Below, in pieces: positions 46,556 to 58,474 of a DNA stretch of 64,000 nucleotides. A model generated the notes under the pieces. The model saw nothing but the letters and a program-made list of their open reading frames with translations, was not told where the DNA came from and ran no database searches. How positions within the stretch are numbered: position 1 is the stretch's first letter; each line of letters opens with the position of its first letter. The position numbers and the translations under genes were made by a program. This DNA comes from Diogma glabrata (taxonomy: Eukaryota; Arthropoda; Insecta; Diptera; Cylindrotomidae): assembly GCA_963693315.1 (NCBI GenBank), contig OY856188.1, positions 201,253,602-201,317,601 on the forward strand, in the 5' to 3' direction.

Positions 46556-47186
46556 CGTTGAACTTTCGAGTCGACATTATATAATTTGCAATAATCTAAA
46601 TCATAAAATTAAATAATTTTGTGTTTAGTAAACAAATACAAACTGTTGGTGTGTTGTGGTAATTTATATTTGTTTGATTTTTTAAGTTTTATGAATGAAA
46701 CGATAATCTGAATATAAATTTATTGAAACTTTAATCAATGAATTATTTATCAACACGTGTTATTCAGTCATTTGTACAAATGACAATTAAAGTTTTGAAT
46801 TGTAATTCAAAAGTATATGATCAATTGATTCACTTGTAATATTTTAGCTCAACGTATATCGCCAAAGCCCAAAAGTAACGTATATATAGTCACAGCACTA
46901 AAAAACTAAAATTGCCACTCCACGAACATAAACAAAAATCCTCAGCTAAAAATCTTTCAAAAAGAGCATGAAAGTGGCTCCTGGGGGGGTCACTCTTTAT
47001 TAAATTTTTGCAAGAATACTTTCTACGACGGCTGTAGGGTCGTCTAGGGTGAAACTCTTAATTTTAGGCTAAGACGCCTTGACCCAGAGTGCTGCAATTA
47101 GGTTCCGGAGAAGATTCTGAGGGAAAAGAATGCATTTGACTATATGAATGCTACAGTGAAGATTAAAATTTTCAATTAAAATTTTC
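46556..47186. other. A/T-rich DNA, possibly decayed LINE at its right end
   Basis: No gene is recognised up to about 46970. From about 46975 to 47186 the sequence is richer in G and C and may be decayed upstream sequence of the following LINE fragment, but I cannot align it to a protein with confidence. Confidence 0.4.
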
Positions 47187-47557
47187 AACAAATATCGTCA
47201 TCAGCAGTGCTCAGATGAAATCAGCGGCATCATGCCTCAAACTTATTCTTACCCCCGTTCCACTCGGCAATCGGCTGCCGCAACCAGTGAAACGGTAAAG
47301 ATCCCGCGCTGTCATACTGGCAGATCGCAGAGAGACTTCTTTGTCCGAACTGCGTACAAATGGAATAGTTTGCCGGAACACTTAGTCTCAGGTGGCTTCA
47401 ACCCACAGATGTTTAAAAAAAGCGTTAATCTACACCTCAGAACGCCAGTTGTTGTGGGACCCTGGTCTAGACCTAGGTCTTAAAAGGTATTTATGTGTTG
47501 TTGTGACACATATTCTAAACCCTATTACACAACACATTTTATTAAAAAAAAAAAAAA
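47187..47557 (+). pseudogene. LINE ORF2 C-terminus and 3' end (jockey-like)
   Basis: From about 47190 a frame reads FNKYRHQQCSDEISGIMP, then a basic stretch and CHTGRSQRDFFVRTAYKWNS followed by LPEHLVSGGFN. This is the typical C-terminal tail of jockey/CR1-type LINE reverse transcriptases. It stops at 47480-47482. A 3' untranslated part follows with TGTGTTGTTGTGACACATA and an A run of about 14 bases at 47543-47556. The rest of ORF2 is missing or too decayed to see. It is a different LINE from the one at 33210-34180. Confidence 0.85.
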
Positions 47558-47704
47558 ATTAAATACGAAGAATGTTGGTTTTCGATTCTCGCATCATACA
47601 TCATATTTTTTTTTTTTTTTTTAATAAAATTTGTTGTGTAATAGGAATTACAATATGTGTCACAATAACACATAAAAACCTATTAAGACCAAGGTACCAC
47701 AACA
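47450..47704. repeat. Tail-to-tail LINE 3' ends forming a ~100-bp inverted repeat
   Basis: 47450-47556 (GTTGTTGTGGGACCCTGGTC ... poly-A) is repeated in inverted orientation at 47605-47704 (poly-T ... GGTACCACAACAAC), with about 48 bp between them. Both arms include the TGTGTNACAANAACACATA block and TATTACACAAC. The second arm continues into repeat S. Confidence 0.85.
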
Positions 47705-48195
47705 ACATACGTTCAAAGGTGTTGATGGACGTAAATCTTTCTTTTTTGGTTTTTTATATTTTTGGTTAAAGAATGGATAACTAAACAAAAAATCCTATCA
47801 CTGACAAAATATGACATAGGCCAATAATTTATGATCGAATAGAGAAAATAAAAGTAAATTAAAAAGTAAATAGCAAATGTTTACAAAAATTTGCTGAAAC
47901 AAAACAAAAATATAGTTGCCAATAATCCAGCCGGTTGCATATTCCTTGATCCTGTGACGCACCGTCTTTCTTAAAGATTAAAGCCCACACATAGTTATAT
48001 GAAGGCTCGTTTCTTCAACGAGGCCGTTGACTGAATACAGTTTATCCGCCACCACCCCTAAGATTTCACCTTGGCTAGTGATATCTCACTGCTATTGCCA
48101 GTGGTATGTGATATCTCACGTTAACTCGTATGTCAATAGCAGGGACTGGAGTACGCGGGGTTGTCACACCCGTAGATCAAAAATAAAAAAAAAAT
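47605..48195 (+). repeat. Dispersed repeat S, copy 2
   Basis: Homologous to 26195-26795 in the same orientation, from the CACAACAACACAT-type block to GATCAAAAATAAAAAAAAAA. It includes ATATCTCACGTTAACTCGTA and ATAGCAGGGACTGGAGTACG. The poly-T at its left and the A-rich right end make it look composite. Confidence 0.8.
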
Positions 48196-50473
48196 TTCAA
48201 AACAATAAAACTGATTACTCCATGCGGAGTTATGCGGAGTTGGTTATATGCCATCATCCTATAGATTGACCTCGCCAAGACTCAATATTTACAAATATTT
48301 TTAATTTATAAATCGATTTAAATAATACTTTTTAGGCAATAACATCTAAACATGGAATTCGATTGACACCAAAACATATAACTTGTAGACATTAGTAGCG
48401 TTCCGCAATACTGTTTTGAAACGATGTTTGGCACTGAACTTTGGGTGCTTTTCAAACGACGACTTATTTGTGGAACGTAACTTATTTTAAACTTATTCTA
48501 ATAAGTATGCTGGTGGGGGGAGTGGGGTTACTTTATTTATATTTCCTTTTCTATAAAAATTTAATCTGATGTGTCAAATATACTTATTATTTAATTTAGT
48601 TAATATCTGTCACTAATTTGATCAAACTTTTTTGCAAATCAAATTTAAACTAACATAATTATAAACATTTTTTATTCGCCTACATATTAAAGTGGTACTT
48701 TATTACTGTGATTTGCGGCCGTAAAGTGTCACTTTTTAACTATATATTTTGTTGTCATAGTTACGTGAAAAAAAGTAAAAAACATTTGTATTTGTTTAAA
48801 TTCTATAAAAAATAGAAATTTTTATCAAAGCAACCATTAAATACAACATTTCATAATCCAATTAAAATATTTGTTATTATTTGTTGTCATGGTTATACAA
48901 TAATTTGGAAAAAATAACAAATATTTTGTCAAAGGTTACTTGTTCAACATATTTTTATTTAAACATTTATGCAAATTTATAATTTTGATTTAGAATAAAC
49001 AATTTTTTTCTAAATATTTTGCTTGCGGTGAATAAAAAAGAGAATATGACGCACGGACGTAAGCTATTTTGGACTTAATGTGGGTGCAAATCTCGGCTAG
49101 CGCCTCGATTTGCAAACTCTTTAGCTTTACGTCCTTGCACCGTAATGTACTATGGTCCTGTATGATTTTTTGACCTTTTTAATATGGCGGCAAATAAGTA
49201 ATTAAAGTATCAAATTAGTCGTCCTTTGGAAAGCAGCCTTTGTAATCGAATTGTAATCGGTTAAAATTTAAACCATCGATTAATCGGTTCTTTTAAGAAT
49301 ATATTTGATTACCTACAAGAACATAAGCAACATCTGATCATAGAAAGAACACATCGAGTTCTTCCTGCAATCCACAGTCGCGTGTTCTTTCCAGAATTTA
49401 ATAAACCTAATAACCCTATTTCTTTATCTTTAATTTTATTAAAAACTAATCACAATAATCATTCTTCACACTAACTTATTACAGAAAAAAAAATTAAATA
49501 AAAGAAAATAAATTTCTTAAGCATTTAAATCAGTGATAAAAAGAAATAAATAAATTTCTTTCTGTTAAAATTTTTTCCTCACATAAATCCTATATCTTAC
49601 AGTTTTAGCGCCATATGTTTGTTATATTTACTTATGACATCGAAATTTGCGGTAAAATATTTATTTAGTAAGAATTAAAATTGTATTCGTAAATTTTTTT
49701 TTAATATGATATATGTACATATATAAGAAAAAAAAAGAAAAAAAGGAAAGGAGAAGACGGAGTGAATATATTATGCATGAAAATTTGAAGAATAAGCGTT
49801 AAATTAACTTTAGGTTATATTGCGATATTTTAATTACACATTTAACATTATTTTATATTTTCTTAAGATATTATAAGATCTTAAGAATATTTTTCTTACA
49901 AAAATAAGTTTTTTTGTGAAATTCTTATATTTTTATCTACCGCCTCTTATTGCATGGGTTTCGGTTGAAAATATACGATGAGAAACAGGTCGTTTGAAAT
50001 GCAATTTTTTATGATCTGCAAGACAAGTAATTTTTTGTTTGAAATTTGAGGAAATTAAATGAATTTCTTGGAAATTAATGAATAGTAAAAGTGTTCGTGG
50101 TGACCGAACGACCAATTATGACCGAAAGTTGTCATATCCAAAAACAACATTATGGTTTCTATAATTTACTAAAAGATGGGCATGTTTACATACACATTCT
50201 TAACTTGTTTTAATTATCAAATTTTGTAAATTCAACATTATTTTTATGTAAATATGTATTGTTTCAGTATTCTTAGTTGACGTGACTTTTTAAAATATGT
50301 ATGTTTAAAGCGCGCCGTTTTTTATTCTTTAAACATTTAAATTATTCTCATATAATGTAAAAACATTTCCATAATATGGCGTCTAATGACAGTGGAAAAA
50401 TTCAACTTAAGTAAATGAAGAAGTAAGTGATGATGAAGTTTCAACTTTAAAAGAGTCATCCCCTAAGTGGCGT
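48196..50473. other. A/T-rich DNA; one large hairpin, no gene
   Basis: No frame longer than about 60-80 codons and no recognisable domain. The hairpin at 49050-49143 is listed separately. G-rich GGTGGGGGGAGTGGGG lies near 48512. Confidence 0.5.
49050..49143. repeat. ~94-nt interrupted hairpin
   Basis: The outer arms are GCACGGACGTAAGCTA (from 49051) and TAGCTTTACGTCCTTGCACC (to about 49141). The inner perfect arms are TGCAAATC (49085-49092) and GATTTGCA (49107-49114), around CTAGCG. It could be a small foldback transposon or an RNA hairpin. No transcript evidence is available. Confidence 0.65.
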
Positions 50474-50680
50474 AATTAAGAGCGTGTCTACCTAAGGATA
50501 CGAACAAGGCACTGAAGAGGAATGTTCGAATTCATTCGAAACACGTAAAATGAGAAGCGGAGTTTTTATCTGAGAAACTTCCAACCATACCTTTGGATTA
50601 AAAAAATATAAATTACTTCCTAACTTACTTGAGTTAAATTGTTCTCAAAAATCCCCAATAAATTTAAATCATGTTTTTAT
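50474..50680 (+). repeat. SINE-like repeat, copy 1
   Basis: Matches the reverse complement of 58475-58682 over about 200 bp, through GCGTGTCTACCTAAGGATAC, TTTTACGTGTTTCG (opposite strand), GAAACTTCCAACCATACC, CTTACTTGAGTTAAATTG and CTCAAAAATCC. In this copy the B-box position reads TGTTCGAATTC, so the promoter has decayed. Confidence 0.7.
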
Positions 50681-52520
50681 TTTTGTATTTGAACATTGTA
50701 GAATATATAATCGGAGATTCGGAGCGATCTGGAAATGCTTCTATTTTTTTAATTCGAGAAGTTTAATTTCGTTTTATTTTGAGATTTGTTTGGGCAATTG
50801 GTTTACTGTTAATGTAAAAGCCGAGCTCCTTAAACACAGCGTTGAACGTTCAAAAATATCAGACTCAATTTTGGTAATTTGTGAAAGGTATTACATTATT
50901 GCAATACACATAATCTTTTTATGGTCATACTTCTGACTTTAAAATCACCAAGCAATTATAATAGCACACACTTGTGCAGCCTCCGAACACTTAAGGCTAC
51001 AAGTTAATCCAATAGCAGACACTCGCGAAAAACGCGGTCAATAAAACCTGTTGATTGGATTGTACTCATGTTTATAATTGTTATATGTAATTGTCTTATG
51101 GTTATAATTGTTCCCAGTTTAATAACAATGACAACTAACCTACAAGGAAAACCAAAGATGTAAATGTAGAAAAATTCACTAGTCACTTAAGGTTCCATCT
51201 CCAGCGTCAAAACCGAAAGAGTTAAAATGAAAATGTTTGACACACTAACAAAGCTTTATTCTAAAATCTAACTTAACTGTGCCCATTTAAATATTTTTTC
51301 TAGATTTATTACAATATTTCAGGTTATTTATTAATTTTAAATATCCTTAGGTGTTTATTTTATCTTTTGCTTTTTGTTGTAATAATTACTAGCTTTTGTC
51401 ATTTTTATTTTATTTTTAAGGATAATTTATTGCACTACAAACAGCAACAAAAACTTACGGTTTCTTTTCTAGTTTAAGAATCCAAAACGAAAAAATAATG
51501 TGAATAGGAGGAAACAAGAGATTTAATTTCATAAAAATTATAAGTAGAATATTTTTTGGTTTTTTGTTCGGACTTATAATTTTAAAATAATTTTTAAGTA
51601 ACATATGGCTCCCACAACTGACCATCGAATATGATTAAATGAAGAGTTAATAATCTTATATAATTACTTCTTTTATGTAATACGATATGATTTGGTAATA
51701 CCTTTTGTTATTGTTTAATGATTGAATTCCTGCAAAAAATAAATTCGCTATGGTTTATGGAAATTTAAATACCTTATGTTTAGAATTAGTTAATTGTTTA
51801 TTCATAATTCAAATACAATGTTAAAATGTTTACAATACATCAACCATATGTCATTAGTTGACAGTTCTTAGGAATCAGATCAATTATAGGGTCAAACTTC
51901 TCACGGTTACGACAACCGTGGTTTCTGTGATTACGATAGCAGGTGAGTAATAAATTTAAATAATAATTTAACCATAGTTTGATCTTATATCAAATCTACC
52001 AAAATAAAGCAACCTGTTTCGGGTACCCATATATCTTATAAAACTAAAAGATTTAAAATTCAAATTAGCCGAAAAAATTCAAAGTTAAAGGAATAAGCAT
52101 TTGTTTTTTGTCACTTTGGGTAGAAATACAATTAAACTGAGATTAGAAAATGGGTCTTGTCTTATACGTATCATAGAATAATTTTTTGATTTATGGCTGC
52201 ATAAATTATATACTTTTATCTTTAGAATGGGATAGTAAGTAACAGTTTTGAAATCGAAGTTCGAAGAATAAAGTTGAAGTATTCACAAACTTTATGGAAG
52301 AACTGAAGTGTAAAGTAGGTTAAATTTTTGTTGTCCAAAAGAGGAAATTTGATTTTCACGTTAAATATAAAGAAGATCTGTATATTGGTTAGTTTTGAAA
52401 ACTGAGAATGGACCAAAACAAAACTACAGAGTTGATTTGATTCGACAAGTCTCAAATATGGTGATTTTCAAATAAAAATATTTGCGGTGTTTGATAAGAA
52501 CAAAAATGTATTCAGCATAA
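50681..52520. other. A/T-rich DNA, nothing recognised
   Basis: Only short frames. A small CACGGTT/AACCGTG hairpin lies near 51902-51921. Confidence 0.5.
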
Positions 52521-52952
52521 ATGAGCTCGAAAGGAACAAAACTATTGAGAAACTCCCTAATTCAACATCGGGTATTCAACATCATATTAATGAAATATTT
52601 CCTAAAGTTACATGCTGGTGACAGGAAGACATGTGTGTTTCCGAGGAATGAAAGCCTTCTGATGGTAGCTCAAAGAATTAATCAAAAAACTTTAGAGAGA
52701 TTTTCTTCAGAGATAACCGATGTAAGTCAAAATTGCTGCTGTGACTTTTCCGTAGTTACGAGTATCTGTATATATACATTTGATACATGCATAAAAGATA
52801 TACCGACTCAAGTCTCTGGAAAAAGGGAAACGAGTTCATGCTTAAAGATTACCACCAACCCGACTAGCGTTATATTAGGGCTCAAATCCGGACCGGATTC
52901 AGTTTTCCCTATCACTGATAGGGACCGGATCAGGTCCTGGTCAGGAATGTAA
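52521..52952 (+). CDS. Hypothetical open frame, probably not a gene
   Basis: A 143-codon frame from ATG at 52521 with Cys-containing stretches (SQNCCCDFSVV) and no domain I recognise. Its last ~31 codons lie inside transposon copy M1 (from 52859), so the present stop is supplied by the transposon. In this A/T-rich DNA a frame of this length is somewhat unusual, which is why it is listed. It may be a remnant of an unrecognised repeat or a chance frame. Confidence 0.15.
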   Translation: MSSKGTKLLRNSLIQHRVFNIILMKYFLKLHAGDRKTCVFPRNESLLMVAQRINQKTLERFSSEITDVSQNCCCDFSVVTSICIYTFDTCIKDIPTQVSGKRETSSCLKITTNPTSVILGLKSGPDSVFPITDRDRIRSWSGM

Positions 52953-53313
52953 AACCTCAAACTATCCCAATTAATTAAAATAAAATAAAAAGGAAAATAA
53001 GAAAAATTTTAAAGATATACCACTTTAATCACTATTATCATACTCTTTCAGCCGAGAAGCGATAGCTAAAGTATAGGTAAAGTTTGTCAAACATATTTCT
53101 ATAATGGATATTACTCTAGTGAATTGTAACCAAATCAAGTTTTGTCAAATGAAAAAGACCTCAGATTAGGATAAATAAGGTTATCCAAAAAGGGAAATCA
53201 TATATGATTTTTGATAGTGCCAGAATAAGAATGCTCTATTAGGGCTTAGCCTTAATATACCCTGATCCGGCCCGGATCATAATAAGGCATGCCTGACTAA
53301 AATGCTAGTCGGG
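52859..53313 (-). mobile_element. DNA transposon family M, copy 1 (complete ends)
   Basis: 455 bp flanked by CCCGACTAGC (52859-52868) and its inverse GCTAGTCGGG (53304-53313). Near both ends lie repeated CCGGATC/GATCCGG and CCTGAT-type phrases. The middle (CACTTTAATCACTATTATCA, CTTTCAGCCGAGAAGCG) matches copies 2 and 3 in inverted orientation. It has no transposase frame and is therefore non-autonomous. Confidence 0.82.
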
Positions 53314-54019
53314 AAGAGCTCAAGGAACAAGGTGAAGATGTTTGTTTTCTGCAGCAAATAACTCCTATAATATCTGTTTATAGTTTTAAGTGAATCAAAA
53401 GTCGCGATTGGTTTGTATTATTATATTGGAGAGTATTTCCTGGAACATGTATGTATCTTCATCGATAAATCGAATACATATCTTATTGATGCTACTCTTG
53501 CATTGTTCGAATTTCGAATAACAATAGATCTAAAACATATCAATGGAACACTCGTTTATTAAACTCTACTGATGAAAATTCATTTAAAGCAACCATGTTG
53601 TTCTGGAACCTATATAGGTATTAAAAGCCATCAACGTGTTGTTGGTACACATTTTGTAATTGCTATTACACTTTTTTCATCTTTTAAAGAAAAGTATGAA
53701 AATTAAAGATTTGCGTAAACAATTTTTTAAAGTCTGTGTTCTGACAGTTACTTACTTAAACTCCTCAAATAATAAATTTCAGGAATTGATTGTTGTAGAC
53801 GACAGACTTTCTCAACCAATATCTTTACTAACATACTATCTAATTACTGATTAATAGGATAATATTTCCCAACCGTTAATTGCCCATCACTTGGGCTATT
53901 TGAATTTACGCTGGATAAATAACCGATGTATCTTTTGCCACGTCTGGTCGAAATTTTAACAGATTTTATATCTACTTTATAGCCTGACGGCAAAATGAAA
54001 AACACCTCGAGAAGACATT
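53314..54019. other. A/T-rich DNA, nothing recognised
   Basis: Short frames only, between two family M copies. Confidence 0.5.
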
Positions 54020-54725
54020 AGTTAGGCCAAAAGCCTGCAATATAGTCAGGGCGTGATCAGGTCCGGGTCAATCCAGAAAGGGTGAACCTTTTTAGGGCTA
54101 TCTGGTGTGGGCCTGTTGCGGACATGATTTAAAATACTCTTTTAGGGTTAACTTTATTTGAATATATGACCCAGATTTGGTTTTTCGTATTTGACCCCTA
54201 GTCAGGCAATCTAAACAGGGCCTGATACGAAATGCCTTACTATGGTTTATTCTATCTAATTGTATCAGACCCCTATCAGAAATTATATATTATTTCCTTA
54301 TTAGGGTCTGCCTTATTTACCCTGATCTAAGCCCTATTTCATTTGGTAAAATTTAATTTGCTTAAAATTCACTAGAATACTCTATCGATTTTAGAAATAT
54401 ATAGTTAAAATAGTTTCATGATTCATCTATGCATTAGTCGCGGCTGAAAGACTATAATAGTAGTGATTAAGGTAATTTATGTTTTAATTTTTTTCCATTG
54501 TAACTTTTTTATTTTATTTTAATTATATTTAATTAAATTTATATTTGTCTGGTCAACCAGGCCAGCCGGTGTCTGGTCCGGCTATCCCAATCAGGACCTG
54601 ATCCGGTTATCCCAATCAGGGCCTGATAGGGAAAACGCGTTTCACTCATGATCAGGACCCAATCAGACTGCCATTCCAATGCCTGATCCGTACTAGGACA
54701 AACCTGATCAGGACCTCCGGGACCA
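54020..54725 (+). mobile_element. DNA transposon family M, copy 2 (decayed ends)
   Basis: Shares with copies 1 and 3 the blocks CTGAAAGACTATAATAGTAG, TTTCCATTGTAA, GGTTATCCCAATCAGGGCCT and GATAGGGAAAACGCGTT. It has extra CAGGGCCTGATACG-type repeats at its left. The terminal CCCGACTAGC is not intact, so the borders are approximate. Confidence 0.7.
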
Positions 54726-55240
54726 TGAAACTAAACCTGAATATCTATAAAACAGAACAGAAAAATTCTGATGTATGGCAAATAAAGAAAAGGGAGACAC
54801 AAAATTGATTCATGAAGCAGCCCGTTCGCTATTAATGGCATATCGAAATAGTTTTGGTAGTTTTAGATACATTTCGGTTTTGTTATAAACTTATATGATT
54901 TTTGAGGTGAGGTAACCACTTTATTTTTGTGTGGCGATTCTAGTTGTAATGGTATCTTCAGATGTCCAAAGAGTCTGAATAATGAATTATTTAATATTTA
55001 ATGTGCTAAGCATGTGTAACTAATTAATAAAAAAGAGATTTATCAACTGTTTAGAAAGTTTGGTAAAAAAGTTTGGTAAAATTTACATAAAACAAACATC
55101 AATAGAGTAATTAAAATACATAAATCAATAAAAATTACATTAGTGGAGTAACACTTTAAGTATAGTTCATCAATAATTCAGAATAAAAAAACATTATCCT
55201 AAAAGCGTTATGCCTTACAAAAGTCAAATTAATGAGCGAG
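54726..55240. other. A/T-rich DNA, nothing recognised
   Basis: Lies between family M copy 2 and the left terminus of the Harbinger-like composite; only short frames. Confidence 0.5.
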
Positions 55241-55278
55241 TTAGGCTACGTACAGAGTGAAAGCGTTGAGCGGTGCTG

Positions 55279-56087
55279 AAAGCGTAGACAGCTTCAAAAC
55301 TGCACACGTATAATCAAATGAGAGTGTTCATAGTAAAGCCGCTTACGGTGCGTAAGCATATTCGCAAGCGGTGCGCTTTGAAACTGTTCTGTGCAGTTTT
55401 TGAAGCTGAATAGCAAACGTTTTGATTGTTTTTGTATGATATAATAGATTATTTTTTTGCTGCACATTTGTTGCGTTTTGATTTTACGTATTTTCAATTG
55501 ATTCATTTGCAAAAGGTTTTATTTGGTGATAAGACCTAAGAAGTAGTATGGTGGACCTAAGAACGGTACCAAAAATAGAAATTTATGACGTAGGCTAATA
55601 AAGATAAATAGAAGCGTCTATTCAATAGTAAAACGGAGTTTAAATTGCTGAACAATCTATTGTAAATATTCTCTGCCACCTTTTGAGGATAGAAATGTAC
55701 CTGTAATTGGCCCAAAAGAAAACGATCATTTGCTTGGGCTAATTAGAAAGCTAACCGTTTCTCTACTAATTATACATTAAAAGAACATAATGTCCAACCT
55801 AAGCCTTTGCTTATAGTTTCATAAAATAATGCGGATAATTTTTTTAAATTTATTATTTGAAAAATGCTTTTACATATTCGTACTAACCATGTATTTGAAC
55901 CTGATTATATGCATCAAATTAAACTTTAAACATTTGATAAGCATGTAGCACCAATCCTCAGTAAAATATTATAATAATTATATATAGGGTAGATTTACAT
56001 TCATCCTTATCCTTCGATGGCATCTTCGCAGACGTTAATATATAATTCATTATAACGAACAATAAACATGAACAATAAACAGCAACT
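55279..56087. other. Interior of the Harbinger-like composite, no gene seen
   Basis: The first ~120 bp contain subterminal GC-rich repeats (GCTTACGGTGCGTAAGC, GCAAGCGGTGCGC). The rest is A/T-rich without a recognisable frame; the second half of a transposase is not visible. Confidence 0.5.
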
Positions 56088-56638
56088 CTTAATGTCGCTA
56101 GATCAAATATGATTGAGTCATTAAACATTGATTTAAAAGCAATCTTGGATTGGGGTGTTGCTAATAGCGTTGAATTTAACACGGGCAAAACTCAAGTTTG
56201 CCATTTTTCTAGGTTATCAACACCTAATCTGTTTTCATTAAAGTTAGATTCAAATGATCTGGAAGAGATCGTAAGGTTTAAATAGCGTGTTGCTTCTTTT
56301 TAATATATAAGCTATTTATTCGTCCCTGCATGGAATATTGTTCTCACATTTGAGGTGGAGTCTACGTAAGTAGTTTGAAATGTCTTGATTGATACAGCGG
56401 ACAGCTGTTAAATTGATCGGCAATTTAAATCTTACTAATCAGCTTGATTCATTGCAACATAGGAGAAATGTCGCTGATTTGCAGAAGGTATTTCACAAGT
56501 ATATTATGGATGAACGGGTGTCTGCAGAGATCAAGTCAATTTTGTCTGAACCTGCAAACATCGTGCGTTACACCAGAGTATCAATAGCAGTTTTGCGATC
56601 AAAGTGACAAGATGTAGGACTGTCGTTTTTCAATGCCT
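56088..56638 (+). pseudogene. LINE reverse transcriptase fragment, internally deleted
   Basis: Plus-strand sequence related to the LINE at 33210-34180. The early part corresponds to SLNIDLKAILDWGVANSVEFN and SRLSTPNLFSLKL-type blocks. After a deletion of about 40 codons near 56275 the homology resumes at the RPCMEY block, and the open piece 56389-56607 reads IQRTAVKLIGNLNLTNQLDS onward. Stops and frame changes are present throughout. Its 3' end breaks off near 56638, shortly before an A-rich run. It is an older, dead member of the same LINE family. Confidence 0.85.
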
Positions 56639-56790
56639 AACTTTGAATATAAAAAAAATATTTTACTTTAAATTTAAAAAAAAAAAAAGAGTATATCTAA
56701 GAATATATGTTGTAAGTTCTGCAACAGTCATTTATTTGTAGTACAACGTTTCACGGGTCCCAAGAATTAATTTATTTACTATGTATTAGT

Positions 56791-57473
56791 TAAGGTGACC
56801 AGACGTCATCTTTTGAAGATGACAGTCATCTTTTACGAACTGTTTCCATCTTTTAAAATAATGCCATCTTTTTGTCATCTTTTACTAAAATCAGCATCTT
56901 TTGTAATCTTTTTTGTCATATCACATATTTATGAATTAATAGAATTAGAAAAATAATGTGTAATTGTATATGTATTGTGATTATCAAAAGCTATCATTGT
57001 TCAATAAAAACAATTCGAGCATGACCAATGATGGGTTCAATCATTTTTATACAGCATGCATTACTTATTCCGAAATTCAAAACTTATTAGAATTCTCTTT
57101 TGGTTTACCAGGACCAAACGCATAGGTAAAAAGAGCATTTTTATTTATTAATAATATACGGACATTTGGAAAGGCCCAAATTTCATTTAAATAGGTTGAA
57201 ACTAAAATAAATGGAACGAAATAATGCACAGAATTGTTGAATTGAAAGAGATTGAGTCGAATTAAATCCTACTGAAAGAAGTCCATAAGTCATCCAAATA
57301 TGAATAAGAAAATATGTACGAAATTCAATATTTTAGTAATTAAAATTTTGATAATGACTTTTAGTTTTGATTTAATTTTATACGGAATTTTTATTTTACT
57401 AGATGGGGGGAGAGCTTTATATTTGGACAAAAAATTTGTCATCTTTTGGTGTAAAAATAATCTGGTCACCTTA
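56791..57473. mobile_element. Non-autonomous DNA transposon with 13-bp ends and 7-bp target duplication
   Basis: The ends are TAAGGTGACCAGA (56791-56803) and TCTGGTCACCTTA (57461-57473), perfect inverted repeats. They are flanked by direct TATTAGT at 56784-56790 and 57474-57480. The left subterminal part repeats CATCTTTT about seven times, and the right end has the same motif inside. There is no transposase frame. Termini, motif-rich ends and a 7-8 bp duplication resemble hAT-type non-autonomous elements, but the superfamily is an inference. Confidence 0.88.
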
Positions 57474-57831
57474 TATTAGTACATATTCGGAATGAAAATT
57501 ACAGTGATCGAAATGACGTCCCTGTCGCAAGATATCTGTTGATTTAAAATCTGTTTATGAGGGAAACCTTTAATTGCAATTCTGTAATTAAAGATTTTAA
57601 TTTATTGATTGTTAATTTTACTTTCAAGATTGTTTTGAATTTCAATTGAACGATTGCTTGGCCTCTTCCCAATTTTTTGAAAAAGTTTCCAGTAGAACGG
57701 TCAGGAGATGCGAGTCCGAATAATTTTGACGAAAATAAATCGTCATTAAGGATCAAATGAAATGTCACGCTTCTTCCGGCAATTTAACAAAAATAAAAAT
57801 TGTGGATACACAACTTTATCACCGACACTAC

Positions 57832-58303
57832 CTTATTTGAATATATCCGGCGCTGATCAGGTTTTTCGTATTTGACCCCTAACTGAAATTTCAATTGGTT
57901 AAAATTACTAGAGTATTATCCATTTTAGAAATATATAGTTATAATCGTTTCATGCATATTTTAGTTAACGCTTCTCGGCTGAAAGACTATAATAATAGTG
58001 ATTAAGGTGGTATGCTTGTTTTAATTTTTTCCATTGTAATTTTTTTATTTTAATTTGATTAATTTATGTATATAATATATAAATATATATCAGGGTCTGG
58101 ACGGGATATCGCAATCAGGGCCTGATCTGATTATCCCAATTAGGGTATGATCCGGTTATCCCAAACAGGACCTGATAGGGCAAAAGCGTTGCACTTATGA
58201 TCAGGATTCAGGGCCCAATCAGGCTGCCCTATAAATGCCTAATCCGGACTAGGGCAAACCTGATCAGGACCTTACTTGAGCCCTGACCAATTTCTGCTCG
58301 GGA
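57832..58303 (+). mobile_element. DNA transposon family M, copy 3
   Basis: Matches copies 1 and 2 through CTGAAAGACTATAATAATAG, TTTTCCATTGTAAT, GGTTATCCCAAACAGGACCT and GATAGGGCAAAAGCG. The right end TGACCAATTTCTGCTCGGGA is a variant of the copy 1 terminus. The left border near 57832 is approximate. Confidence 0.75.
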
Positions 58304-58474
58304 TATTATAACTGAAGTATAACTTAGTTTGAACTGCACAAATTTAGTATTGTAAATTGTTTTTTTAATTAGCTACTTATCTCAAAGTAACTAAGTAACT
58401 ATTAATTTTTCACAACTGTTATTGGCGTTTTAATAAAATTGGTCCAAATTTTTAATAATTTTGGTTCAATTAAA

